64,000 nt of DNA from contig NZ_CP049910.1 in NCBI RefSeq assembly GCF_011305995.1, positions 62,001-126,000 of the forward strand, read 5' to 3'. Position 1 is the first letter of the stretch. Every line of letters starts with the position of its first letter. A program made the position numbers and the translations under genes. Below the pieces are notes generated by a model that worked only from the letters and a program-made list of their open reading frames with translations, was not told the DNA's origin and did not search any database. The DNA is from Diaphorobacter sp. HDW4A (lineage in GTDB: Bacteria; Pseudomonadota; Gammaproteobacteria; Burkholderiales; Burkholderiaceae_C). Positions 1 through 9,181 of this stretch are shown one piece after another.

Positions 1-414
1 CCCGGCGATGCCGAGGCCTTCGTCGCGGGCAAGTTCAAGGAGTCGAAGTTTGCACTTGACCACGATGGCTACCGCCTGTTTGAAGGCGCCTGCGCAAGCT
101 GCCACAGCGATGCGACCGGCGTGAAGGACAGCATGTTCGGCGTGCGCCCGCAACTGGCACTCAACACCAACCTGTACTCCGACTCGCCAAACAACGCGGC
201 GCTGGTGGTCCTGAACGGCATTCAGGAGGCCGCAACGCCGACGATCGGCACCATGCCGGCCTTCCGCCACAACCTGAGCGACGCGCAGATCGCCACGCTG
301 CTCAACACCATGCGCGAGCAATACGGCCTCAAGCCCTGGGCCGATCTGCCCGCGCAAGTGGGCAAGCTGCGCAGGGATACGGCACCCAGCGCGACGCGGT
401 TGAGCGCGCATTGA
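1..414 (+). CDS. c-type cytochrome, C-terminal part (5' end outside window)
   Basis: Only the last 137 codons are visible; the reading frame is open from base 1, so the gene starts upstream. A heme-binding CASCH motif lies at 91-105, and a later GTMPAF stretch supplies a likely Met axial ligand before the closing LSDAQIATLL helix. This pattern matches the final heme domain of cytochrome c subunits that carry electrons from periplasmic alcohol, aldehyde or hydroxylating dehydrogenases to the respiratory chain. The dehydrogenase partner and the number of hemes cannot be judged because the rest of the gene is missing. Confidence 0.85.
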   Translation, partial: PGDAEAFVAGKFKESKFALDHDGYRLFEGACASCHSDATGVKDSMFGVRPQLALNTNLYSDSPNNAALVVLNGIQEAATPTIGTMPAFRHNLSDAQIATLLNTMREQYGLKPWADLPAQVGKLRRDTAPSATRLSAH

Positions 415-620
415 CGGCGCTCTGAGCCCGCTCTGAAACCTGCATTGAAGGGCAAGGCCGACCTCGTGTCGGCCTTTTCGTTGGTGTCGCTGGCAGGTAG
501 CTGAAATCGGTTTGGGATATAAATCGGGGATATCCGAGCCATTGCGGCGGTGGTGAGTCATCACTGCGCTTGCCATGGTTTGAATGCAGAAATCCAATTC
601 TCTGACTCCGGGAGCCGACT

Positions 621-1808
621 TTGAGCCAGCAATTTCTCGTGATTTCCGGTGGTGAGCTGTGGCTGCACGAGGCCGACGGCAAGTCGTCACAGATCATCTC
701 TCCCTTCGCCAAGGAAATGCTCCAGCGCGAAGCCGACCGACAGCGCACGACCTCGTGGAAATATGCCGAACGCGAGGACAGCAAGGGCCTGATCGGTCCG
801 GCGCTGTGGGGCCGCGGCGGTGGCGGCGATGGCAACCTTGCGCCTGCGCGCTTTCTGCATGTCTGCAAGGCGGGCGAGCCGCGCACCATCTACTACGTGA
901 TGAACGTGGGGCGCACGGTGGGTCTGTTCAAATATTACCTCGACGAACAGCGCGAAATCCGTCTGTTCCACAGGCAGCAGGCGCAGATTCTGGGGCTCGC
1001 CTATCTGCCGCAGACGCGCCATGTGGTGCTCGCCATCATGCATGGCGATGGCACCTCGCACCTCGAAGTCTATGACGAAGAGGGTACGCAGAAGGGCGCG
1101 ATCACGCATGGCGACAGCATCGACGCCGCGCCTGCCGCCATGCCCGGCGCCGAGGCCACGGTGGTTTATCAATCATGGGGGCTCGCACGCAACGCGGATT
1201 CGGGTGCGGTCGTCGGGCTTGGTCAGTCGGCCGTGCACTGGGTGGACTACAAGGCGGGCGAGATGGACAGCCTGCTCGACGATGCGGCCTGGGACTTCGT
1301 CGCGCCGCGCATCTCCGAAGACCGCGTGCTCTATTCGATCCGCAGACCGGCCGACAAGCCGCTGCACGAAAAGGCGGGCGGCGCGGCCAAGGATGCATTT
1401 CTGATGCCGCTGCGTCTGGGCAAGGCGGTGTTCGGTTACCTCAACGTGTTCTCGATGCTCTACGGCAAGGAGCCGCTGCGCTCGGCGGGCGGGCCGCGCA
1501 CGCCGGAGCTCGATCAGGATCTCGGCACACTGTGGTTGCATGGTCGGCGCATCGAACTCTCCAAGGTACGCAATGATCCCGAATACGCGGGCAATCTCGT
1601 GCCCGCGTCATGGAAGCTCATCGCGCAGACAGGGCGCAACGCTGCGGCCGAGGAGATCGCCAGCCACGTCGCGCAATTTGACGTGCTGGCCGATGGCGCG
1701 CTGCTTTATTCGAACGGCTACGACATTTACCACTGGCAGCGCGGCAACGCCCGCAAGCTCGCGCGGCGCGAACTCGTCGAAGGGTTGCTGGGGATAGCCC
1801 CCCCCTGA
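621..1808 (+). CDS. hypothetical protein, 395 aa, TTG start
   Basis: The frame begins at a TTG preceded by a GGGAG ribosome-binding site at 609-613; no in-frame ATG gives a better start. The protein has no signal peptide or membrane segment. It contains many short stretches ending in aromatic or LWLH/IYHW-type motifs, which would suit a beta-propeller-like fold, but I recognise no named domain. Codon use is typical of the GC-rich backbone. It stands alone: the cytochrome lies upstream with a 206-bp gap, and a convergent beta-lactamase lies downstream behind a strong hairpin. Confidence 0.7.
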   Translation: MSQQFLVISGGELWLHEADGKSSQIISPFAKEMLQREADRQRTTSWKYAEREDSKGLIGPALWGRGGGGDGNLAPARFLHVCKAGEPRTIYYVMNVGRTVGLFKYYLDEQREIRLFHRQQAQILGLAYLPQTRHVVLAIMHGDGTSHLEVYDEEGTQKGAITHGDSIDAAPAAMPGAEATVVYQSWGLARNADSGAVVGLGQSAVHWVDYKAGEMDSLLDDAAWDFVAPRISEDRVLYSIRRPADKPLHEKAGGAAKDAFLMPLRLGKAVFGYLNVFSMLYGKEPLRSAGGPRTPELDQDLGTLWLHGRRIELSKVRNDPEYAGNLVPASWKLIAQTGRNAAAEEIASHVAQFDVLADGALLYSNGYDIYHWQRGNARKLARRELVEGLLGIAPP

Positions 1809-1823
1809 GACGCTTCGCGCCTT

Positions 1824-1862
1824 CCCCCTCTCTCGAAACGCGTTGCGTTTCGAGAGAGGGGG
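1824..1862. terminator. long perfect hairpin between convergent genes
   Basis: An 18-bp perfect stem (1824-1841 with 1845-1862) closes on a 3-base GTT loop. It sits between the stop of the 621-1808 gene and the stop of the convergent beta-lactamase, so it probably terminates both strands. The GC-rich tail up to about 1910 resembles dispersed intergenic repeats seen in Comamonadaceae, so the hairpin may belong to a repeated family. Confidence 0.7.
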
Positions 1863-1950
1863 GCGCAGCCAGCGCGGCGGGGAGGCTCTTGCGCGGCAGC
1901 CCTCGCTCAATGCGCGCTAGCTTCAGGCGCTGTGGGTCTTTGCGAAGCCC

Positions 1951-2835
1951 TCATGCGCCGCGCGTGATGCGGCGTGCGACGGTGGCAATCGCGGGCTCGA
2001 TGCTTTTGCTGCTTCCCTTGCCTGCGGTGATGTAGACCGCTGCAATGATGGGCGGGCGGTGGGGCGGCCAGAACACGCCCACATCGTTGACCGAGCCATT
2101 GCCCGAGGAGCCGGTTTTCGTGCCGATTTTCCAGCCCGTGGGCAGATCGGCCGCGAGACGGCCGCGATTGGTGGTGGTGGCCTGCAGCCAGCGCGTGAGC
2201 TGCTCCCGGCTGCCGGATGACAGCGCATCGCCGAGCACCAGTTGCTGCAGCAGCGTGGCCATGGCGCGCGGTGATGTCGTGTCGCGCGGATCGCCCGGCT
2301 TGCTTTCGTTCAATGCGGGTTCCCAGCGATCCAGACGTGTGACGTCGTCGCCCAGCGAGCGTGCAAAGGCGGTGAGCCCCTGCGGCCCACCGAGTGTGTC
2401 GAGAATCAGGTTCGCGGCCGTGTTGTCACTCACGGTGATGGCGGCGTGGCAGAGCTCGGCGAGCGTCATGCCGTTCTTTCCTGCCTGTGATTCGGTGACC
2501 GGCGAGTACTCGATCAGCGCATCGCGGCCAAAGCGGATGCGGCGCTCCAGCTGCTCGCGCCCCTGATCCACGCGCTGCAGCACATGCGCAGCGGCCAGCC
2601 ATTTGAAGGTGCTGCACATCGGAAAACGTTCGTCCAGACGCTGACCGTCCCAGTGGCCGCTCGCGGTGTCGAGCACCGCCACGCCGAGTCGACCGGTCGA
2701 TTGCGCTTCGATGTCGGCATAGGGGCCGGACGGTGATTTCGGTTGGGATGTGGAGCAGGCGGCCAGCGGCAAGGCTGCGGCTGCGCAGGCGCTCAGGGCG
2801 CTGATGGCCCGAAGATGGAATTGACGACGGTGCAT
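1951..2835 (-). CDS. class A beta-lactamase, probable lipoprotein
   Basis: This serine beta-lactamase hydrolyses beta-lactams in the periplasm. With the start at MHRRQF (294 aa) the motifs are: STFK with nucleophile S75 and K78, SDN at 136-138, omega-loop RWEPALN with general base E172, and KTG at 240-242. Cys precedes the nucleophile (Ambler 69), but the two positions after KTG are Ser-Ser, so the Cys69-Cys238 bridge of KPC-type carbapenemases cannot form. The leader has a lipobox-like LAAC ending at C27. The upstream 32 codons in frame are unlikely to be translated. No adjacent LysR regulator is present; the divergent neighbour is unknown. Confidence 0.92.
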   Translation of the reverse strand: MHRRQFHLRAISALSACAAAALPLAACSTSQPKSPSGPYADIEAQSTGRLGVAVLDTASGHWDGQRLDERFPMCSTFKWLAAAHVLQRVDQGREQLERRIRFGRDALIEYSPVTESQAGKNGMTLAELCHAAITVSDNTAANLILDTLGGPQGLTAFARSLGDDVTRLDRWEPALNESKPGDPRDTTSPRAMATLLQQLVLGDALSSGSREQLTRWLQATTTNRGRLAADLPTGWKIGTKTGSSGNGSVNDVGVFWPPHRPPIIAAVYITAGKGSSKSIEPAIATVARRITRGA

Positions 2836-2951
2836 GGTGTGCGGCTTTCGATGTGTGGGAGGGAAAGAAGGTGTTTTGTCGACGGCCGCAAGAATGCCCG
2901 TGGATTGCGTTTTCGTAAAATAGCTACTCATAACATTCGTAACGCGTGCTC

Positions 2952-4592
2952 ATGACGACCAAGAACCACAGCATCCCGATCTCGCTCGAGACTCCGTGGC
3001 GCGTAGCCGATGCCGGTGCGTCGCGCTTTGCCGCGTTGCTGCTGCTCGCATTGGCTGTGGCGCGTCGTTCTGGCGAGCCCTGTGTGCCGGTCTACCGGTT
3101 GCATTTCTTGGGGCAGGCGGGCCATGCGTTTCCGATGGCGCTGAGCCGGGCCTTTGCGCTGTTTGCACGAGCAGGCATGGCGGTGGGCTGGGGTGGCAAT
3201 CCGGCGGCGGATGTCTTCACGCTGTCGGTGCGCGGGCGGGTGCATGGGCCGTTCTGGTTGACGAAGGCGGATGCGGCGCGTCTACAGTTTTTTGTGGATG
3301 GGAAGCTGTTGACGTTGGTGCAGCAGAAGAAACTGCTTGCGAGATTGGCGGGGTCGTTTCAAGCGGCGGGCGATGCGACTGCCGACGCAGAATTGGAAGC
3401 GCGGCTTGATCGCTGGATGCGGGTGTTTGTGCTCAGGCAGTCGGCGGAGGAGGGGCGGCTGTCCGTGCGCGAGGTGATGGACGGACTTGCTCGGGTGCGG
3501 GGAGGCGAAGACGGGTGTGACGCCTCGCGGCTCTGGGCGCTGAATCTGCAGGCCCGCTATGCGCGCCTGGCGCGGGACGGTGATCGTGCACGCGCCCTGT
3601 ACAAGTCACTGCATCAGCGCAGCCGCGCGCCCATGGCATCTGATGCAGACGACGAGTTCACGCGGCGCATGCCGGTGCTCGAGGCGATAGCCGAGATCGG
3701 GCTCGCGTGGTGTGACCATCAGGACAATCGCAGCGCGGCGGCGCTGATGCGGCTTGAGCAGATGCGCGATCGCTTCGAGGGCGAGGTCGCGCCGCTGCGG
3801 CTGAGTTCGCGGCTGGCGGCGGAGTATTTCAATCTGCGGGCGCTCGCGCGGCGGGCGCTGCTTTTGGGTGCCACGGCGCAGCCGCATGGGCAGAGCGCGC
3901 AACAGGTGCTGCGTGACATGCAGCTTGCCCTGGTCTGCGCGGTGGAGACTGATTCGCTCACGCTCATGGAGGCCGTGGCATCCAACCTTGGCTACTCGCT
4001 GTGGCTGCTCGCGCCATCGCTGCAGGCGCGGCTTGGCGCTGCGGCGGGGCGGCGTTTGGCCGTACGCTGGATTCTGACCGGCGAGGCGCTTGCGCGGCGG
4101 CATGGGCTGGGCTCTGGCTCCTACTGGAACATCATTTACATCTGCCGTATTGCGCGCGGTGCGGCGGTGAGTCCGGACGACGCGGATGCTTGCTCCCAGA
4201 TTGATGAAGCAACGCTGGCCGATTGGACTGCAGGGGTCTGGTCGCTGAAGGGTTTGCGCGCCGATCTCGCGCAAAGCAATGGCGACGCCAGTGACCCTGC
4301 GCAGCGCGAATTGCGCTCTTTGTGTGAACTGCTGCTTCCTTCGTCCTTGCCCGACTGGATCACGCTCACTGCGCGCATGCTGGATGCCGTGAGCGAGGAC
4401 GTGGATGGCCAAACGATATCTCCCGTTCAACGCTGTGCTGCCATGCTGGAACACCTTTGGCAGCTCGTGCTGCAAGGCAGATGGGATGCAGCCGTCGAAC
4501 TAAGGCGTCATCTCGAGGCGCAGCTGACTTCACTTGAGGTGGCACAGCGTAAGTACTTCAGGGCCGATCTCGCACGCTTGCCCCGCGTATGA
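2952..4592 (+). CDS. hypothetical protein, about 546 aa, helical
   Basis: A long open frame with host-like codon use starts at ATG 2952 (GTG 2946 is an alternative two codons upstream) and is divergent from the beta-lactamase. The first 120 residues contain a hydrophobic LLLLALAV stretch and an FWLTKADAARLQFFVDGKLLT region. The remainder is Leu/Ala/Arg-rich and looks like helical hairpins, as in TPR-like regulators. I recognise no catalytic motif and no DNA-binding motif, so no function is assigned. Confidence 0.65.
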   Translation: MTTKNHSIPISLETPWRVADAGASRFAALLLLALAVARRSGEPCVPVYRLHFLGQAGHAFPMALSRAFALFARAGMAVGWGGNPAADVFTLSVRGRVHGPFWLTKADAARLQFFVDGKLLTLVQQKKLLARLAGSFQAAGDATADAELEARLDRWMRVFVLRQSAEEGRLSVREVMDGLARVRGGEDGCDASRLWALNLQARYARLARDGDRARALYKSLHQRSRAPMASDADDEFTRRMPVLEAIAEIGLAWCDHQDNRSAAALMRLEQMRDRFEGEVAPLRLSSRLAAEYFNLRALARRALLLGATAQPHGQSAQQVLRDMQLALVCAVETDSLTLMEAVASNLGYSLWLLAPSLQARLGAAAGRRLAVRWILTGEALARRHGLGSGSYWNIIYICRIARGAAVSPDDADACSQIDEATLADWTAGVWSLKGLRADLAQSNGDASDPAQRELRSLCELLLPSSLPDWITLTARMLDAVSEDVDGQTISPVQRCAAMLEHLWQLVLQGRWDAAVELRRHLEAQLTSLEVAQRKYFRADLARLPRV

Positions 4593-4892
4593 GCCGTACC
4601 CGTGCGATTCGTGGGCGGCGTATCTGAATGTGCTGCCAAGCGCGGCCTTGACGAGTCAGGGTCCCCATTTTTCTGAACACTTGGATTCAGAATTTTCAAA
4701 GACCAGACGGGCCGTTGCATAGCAAGTCAACAAGCGTCAAATTCGCTCGCGAATGTTGATAAATGTTGGTATTCACTCCTTTTGATATTCATACGATTCA
4801 TGAGCGATTGCAGGAGCTGGCGGCGCATGCCGTTGGGCGATCGACAAGTCATACGCATCAGACGTATTCCGTGAAATCAACCATGAAGCATC
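4593..4892 (+). other. 300-bp non-coding upstream region of the IPTL-CTERM gene
   Basis: No convincing gene is present. The stretch is AT-richer than its neighbours and presumably holds the promoter of the long surface-protein gene that starts at 4893. I see no clear operator or riboswitch. Confidence 0.4.
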
Positions 4893-7800
4893 ATGAATAC
4901 AAAACACAGAGGGTGGGAACTGTCCGTCAAACCGGTTCATCTGGCAGTCTTGCTGCTGTTCGGCGCAAGTACGACGCACGCAGCAGGCACGAACCTGATC
5001 GTCAACGGCGGCTTTGAAAACAATCCGCCCGCAAGCTGCGGCAACAATTTGGGATGGGGCGTCGAGCCCTGGGTGGTTGGCGACGGCGCCCCCACCAATG
5101 TGGTGAAGGTCGATGGCGACCAGACCTGCATGTACGGTATGGGTGGCCCGACATTGGACGCCGAAAGCCAGACGGTTGGCACGCTTCGGCACTATCTCGA
5201 TATCCAGAATGGCGACAACACGATCTCGCAGAGGTTCAATGTTCCAAGTTGCGGCTCCAAGGATGCTACTCCACGCAGTATCAGTTTCTCGGGGGACTTC
5301 TCGATTCGCGACAACCGCTGGGGCTCCGGCACCATCGAGATCTTCGACGAGACCACGCAGAAGGTGTTGGGCCATATCGACACGCCCGATGACGCCAACG
5401 GCAACATGTATCCCAAGAATGCGGCGGGCGTCGTCGTGCCATCGCACGATCAGGTCTGGCGCAAGGTGTCGGGCACTCTGCAGGTGGTGCCAGGTCACAA
5501 GATCACCTACCGCGCCACGGTTTCGGATTTCACCAACTTCGACAATGCGCAACTGAGCTTCGCAGACTTCACCTGTCCCTCCACCCAGATCACCGTGGTC
5601 AAGCAATGGAGCACGGGCATCGTCGGCGATGCGTCGACCATCAGCGTCAAGCGTGCGAACAATGGTGATCTAGCGGATCTGAGTGTGGTCGATTCTCTGG
5701 CCTCCACAGCGGATGCGACCGGAACCAACACCACGACGGACACCACACCATTCACTGCACCGGCCGGTGACAAGCTGCTGATCAAGGAAAGCTTTCCTGC
5801 CTCCCAACTGACCACATACAGCCAGGCGCTGAGCTGCACCAACCCCGGCATCATCGTGAGTGGCGATGCACAGACTGGCTTCATCATCGATACCGACCCC
5901 ACCGCACCGCCCACCGAGTCAACCTGCACGCTGGTGAATACGGCCCTGCCTTCGCTCATCGTGAAAAAGCAGTGGCAAGGTGCGCAAGTCGATGATGCGG
6001 CCAACATCACCATCGTGGATTCGGCAAACGCAACACCATTGCAATTCGCTACACGCGCGACGACTGTGGCCAACGATGCGGCGGGCGAGGAACAGCACGT
6101 TGCGCAATTCACGATCGCGGCGGGTGCGCATACCTTCAATTTGGCAGAAGCGATGACCGGCCCCACGGCGGGAGGTACACCAGCGTTCTATGACACCGCA
6201 ATCTCCTGCACCAATGCTGCGGGCATCGTCACGGGAGGGGTGTTCACTACCACCGGTAACCCCGGTCCGTCGATCTGCACTTTCACCAACACGATCGCGG
6301 GGCTGCAGTTCACCAAGGCGGCAGGGTCACCGTATGACGCGAATGCCTCCACCATCGTGGGGGATGCTGGCGATACGGTGTTGTACGGCTTCATGATCAC
6401 CAATACTGGCCGTGCGACGGTCACCAACGTGGCGGTCAACGATCCGCTTCTTGGCACGCTGCCGGCAGCCAACTACGAGTGGCCGGATGCCAAGCATCCC
6501 GGAGTGCTGTTGCCCGGCCAGACCGCCAAGGCCACGGCGGTCTACACGCTCACCAAGGCCGACGCGGATGAAGGTTCGCTGACGAATGTCGCTACCGCCA
6601 GCGGCTCCACCGTCAACTCCCGGACGGCCGTCACATCGAACACCGGATCAACCACGACGCCGACGCATGCCGCACATCCGGCGCTCAGCATCACCAAGAG
6701 CGCGACGCTGTCAGACGCCAACGGCACTGGCATGTCCGGCGATGCGGGTGACCTCATCGCTTACAGCTTTGTGGTCAACAACACGGGCGACACGCCGCTG
6801 TTCGGGGTAACGCTGGCTGATCCGTTGCCGGGGCTCTCGGGCGTGGTTATCCACTGGCCGGATGTGACCAAGCCCGGCACGCTGACGGTGGGGCAGTCCG
6901 CCATGGCAACGGCCACGTACATGGTGACGGCTGCCGATGTCGCTGCAGGCAAGGTGAACAATAGCGCTACGGTGGCCTCGAACCCGATTTCGGGCGTGAA
7001 CCCGGCGGCGACATCCAACGAGACATCCACGCCCACCAAGGCGCCGAGTCCGGCGCTTGGCATCACCAAACAGTCGAGTGTGACGGACACCAACAACTCG
7101 GGCCTCAAGGGCGATGCAGGCGACGTGATCAGTTACGTGGTCACGGTCACCAACACCGGTGATTCCAAACTGACAGGCGTGACCGTCACCGATCCGCTGC
7201 CTGGCCTGACCGGAGTGACGACGACGTGGCCGGATGAGGCCAATGCCGGCACGCTGGCTGTTGGGCAGAGCACTACGCTCAAGGGCAGCTACACCGTCAC
7301 GGCGGCAGATGCGGGTGCTGGACGGGTGGTCAACACAGCCACGGCCGCAGCGGACAAAGTAGCGGGAGTGACAGTGCCTTCGGTCAACGCATCAAGCGAG
7401 ACCACGGTGCAGACCACAAGTCCCAAGCTGGCCCTTGTCAAGACCGCCAGCGCGGCCGATACCAACAGCTCCAAGATTTCCGGCGATGCCGGTGACATGA
7501 TCAGCTACCAGATCAAGGTGAGCAACGCGGGCAACGTGAACCTGAGCGGCGTGACCATCAAGGATCCGATGACGGGCCTGTCCGCGCTGAGCGTCACCTG
7601 GCCAAACTCGGCCAAGCCGGGCGTTCTCGCAATTGGGGAGTCGGCCACCGCCATCGCAACCTACACCATCACGGCTGCCGACGTGAAGGCTGGCAAGGTG
7701 ATCAACACTGCGACCGCCTCGGCTCCGAACGTGGTCGACACGCCCGTGGATACGTCATCAGGCTCGGCGGAGTTGATTGTCGCTGCGCCTCCATCGGTGA

Positions 7801-7907
7801 CAGGGGATGTGGCACCCGTGCCCACGCTCGGTCAATGGGCCCTGGTGCTTCTGTCGGCCATGGTGGCTGGTGTCGGCACATTGGTACGTCGTCGCAAGAC
7901 GATCTGA
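4893..7907 (+). CDS. DUF11-repeat surface protein with IPTL-CTERM sorting tail, 1004 aa
   Basis: A secreted protein. An N-terminal signal peptide ends near THAAG (residue 32). An NLIVNGGFE-type domain follows (about 32-225), then two prealbumin/SpaA-like repeats beginning with VVKQW and VKKQW, then four DUF11 repeats (about 470-960), each with a GDAGD...Y...NTG core. The end is VPTLGQWALVLLS, a hydrophobic helix and RRRK, the IPTL-CTERM tripartite signal thought to be cut by an exosortase (XrtH). It shares its N-terminal domain and repeat order with the protein at 18100-20337. The likely role is cell-surface adhesion or matrix, which is inference. The exosortase must be encoded elsewhere. Confidence 0.88.
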   Translation: MNTKHRGWELSVKPVHLAVLLLFGASTTHAAGTNLIVNGGFENNPPASCGNNLGWGVEPWVVGDGAPTNVVKVDGDQTCMYGMGGPTLDAESQTVGTLRHYLDIQNGDNTISQRFNVPSCGSKDATPRSISFSGDFSIRDNRWGSGTIEIFDETTQKVLGHIDTPDDANGNMYPKNAAGVVVPSHDQVWRKVSGTLQVVPGHKITYRATVSDFTNFDNAQLSFADFTCPSTQITVVKQWSTGIVGDASTISVKRANNGDLADLSVVDSLASTADATGTNTTTDTTPFTAPAGDKLLIKESFPASQLTTYSQALSCTNPGIIVSGDAQTGFIIDTDPTAPPTESTCTLVNTALPSLIVKKQWQGAQVDDAANITIVDSANATPLQFATRATTVANDAAGEEQHVAQFTIAAGAHTFNLAEAMTGPTAGGTPAFYDTAISCTNAAGIVTGGVFTTTGNPGPSICTFTNTIAGLQFTKAAGSPYDANASTIVGDAGDTVLYGFMITNTGRATVTNVAVNDPLLGTLPAANYEWPDAKHPGVLLPGQTAKATAVYTLTKADADEGSLTNVATASGSTVNSRTAVTSNTGSTTTPTHAAHPALSITKSATLSDANGTGMSGDAGDLIAYSFVVNNTGDTPLFGVTLADPLPGLSGVVIHWPDVTKPGTLTVGQSAMATATYMVTAADVAAGKVNNSATVASNPISGVNPAATSNETSTPTKAPSPALGITKQSSVTDTNNSGLKGDAGDVISYVVTVTNTGDSKLTGVTVTDPLPGLTGVTTTWPDEANAGTLAVGQSTTLKGSYTVTAADAGAGRVVNTATAAADKVAGVTVPSVNASSETTVQTTSPKLALVKTASAADTNSSKISGDAGDMISYQIKVSNAGNVNLSGVTIKDPMTGLSALSVTWPNSAKPGVLAIGESATAIATYTITAADVKAGKVINTATASAPNVVDTPVDTSSGSAELIVAAPPSVTGDVAPVPTLGQWALVLLSAMVAGVGTLVRRRKTI

Positions 7908-7991
7908 GTGTGAGCCTGCAGCGCGATCGGTCGACGCTGACCGCGCTGCCTCGCGTTGGATGGCGAGCACTTTTGCATAATGGTCGTCACT

Positions 7992-8633
7992 ATGAGCACA
8001 ACCGCCGCATCCAAATCGCAAAGTTCCCACTTTGACCAAGCCGCCGCCGATTGGGACCAGCGGCCAACCAGTCAGCAACTGATGGTCGTTCCGTCCAGGC
8101 TGATGGCCGAGGTGGCTTTTGGTATCGACGATCGCGTGCTCGATTTGGGCGCGGGAACCGGGCTGCTGGCAACGGCTATTGCGTCTAAGGTGACACAGGT
8201 CACAGCGATCGACATGTCGGAGCCGATGCTCGCGGTTCTCGATGCCAAGGGCCATGCCAACATCCGCACCGTGTTGGGCAACGTCGCGCAGTATTCCAAG
8301 GAGCATTTGGGGCAATACAGCGCGATTGTCAGTTGCATGGTGCTGCACCACATTCCCGATACTGCGGAGACCTTCCGTGCCCTTGCCGACCTGCTGCAAC
8401 CCGGCGGCCGCATTGCGCTGGTGGATCTATTTGCGGAAGACGGCACGTTCCATGGCACGCCCGAGGAGAATGCCGAGAAGGGCGTGCAGCACCATGGGTT
8501 CGACCCCGAGGCGCTGCGGGCCTTGGCCGCTGAGGTGGGGTTGGTCGATATCAAATTCCAGCCCATCGCAGAAGTCCAGCAACGCAATGGCCGTGCATAT
8601 CCCCTGTTCCTGATGACGGGACACCTGCGCTGA
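7992..8633 (+). CDS. class I SAM-dependent methyltransferase
   Basis: A 213-aa Rossmann methyltransferase. SAM-binding motif I is VLDLGAGTG, followed by an acidic AIDMSEPML strand and a SCMVLHHIPD motif, as in the Methyltransf_11/UbiE-like group. The ATG at 7992 (MSTTAASK) gives the usual family length; an upstream in-frame start at 7956 adds residues without homology character. It is a stand-alone gene 84 bp after the IPTL-CTERM gene, and its substrate is unknown. Confidence 0.85.
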   Translation: MSTTAASKSQSSHFDQAAADWDQRPTSQQLMVVPSRLMAEVAFGIDDRVLDLGAGTGLLATAIASKVTQVTAIDMSEPMLAVLDAKGHANIRTVLGNVAQYSKEHLGQYSAIVSCMVLHHIPDTAETFRALADLLQPGGRIALVDLFAEDGTFHGTPEENAEKGVQHHGFDPEALRALAAEVGLVDIKFQPIAEVQQRNGRAYPLFLMTGHLR

Positions 8634-9181
8634 GCAGACTTGAACGGGCGATTACAGGCGTGCAGTGTGCTTGAGGCCCCTCGTTTTCTGACGGACGTGT
8701 CACGATGAAGATGTAACAAACACGAATTCGACTTGAGAAAAGGTGGTTAAGGGTTTTTGCTAATCTAAAACTGCATTTTTATGTAGCGCCTTCAATACAT
8801 TTCGCCTCAAATTCACCTATTTAGGGGACAGACAAACTATCAAATTCCTTGTGTAATTCGTACATGGTATTGGCGTTTCATTCTGTATGTACTCGAAATG
8901 CAATGTAGACATTGCAAGAAACGTCATTCAAAGCACTGCTGGGGTGGGCGAGCTGATCGCTCGACGTGGAAGAAGCGTGTGTGGGTGGACGAGGCAAGCG
9001 GAAAACAGCTGCCGAATCAGATGACAAAGTGGCGTGTGGACGTGGCCACGGAACATGGTCCTGAGGGACGGGCCGAACATCGAATAGAAAACACAAGTTC
9101 GATTGAATGGTGGGGAGGAAGCACGGGCCGGCGCTTGATTGTGTCGGCCCGTTCTGCTTTGGGGCTCAGCGCCCCGCCTCC
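8634..9181. other. 548-bp intergenic region without a supported gene
   Basis: The first half is AT-rich with no convincing frame. A 113-codon frame at 8898-9239 has poor composition and runs into the end of the convergent diguanylate cyclase, so it is not called. An 8-bp inverted repeat (ACGGGCCG at 9123-9130 with CGGCCCGT at 9145-9152) lies just beyond the cyclase stop and may act as a weak terminator. Confidence 0.4.
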
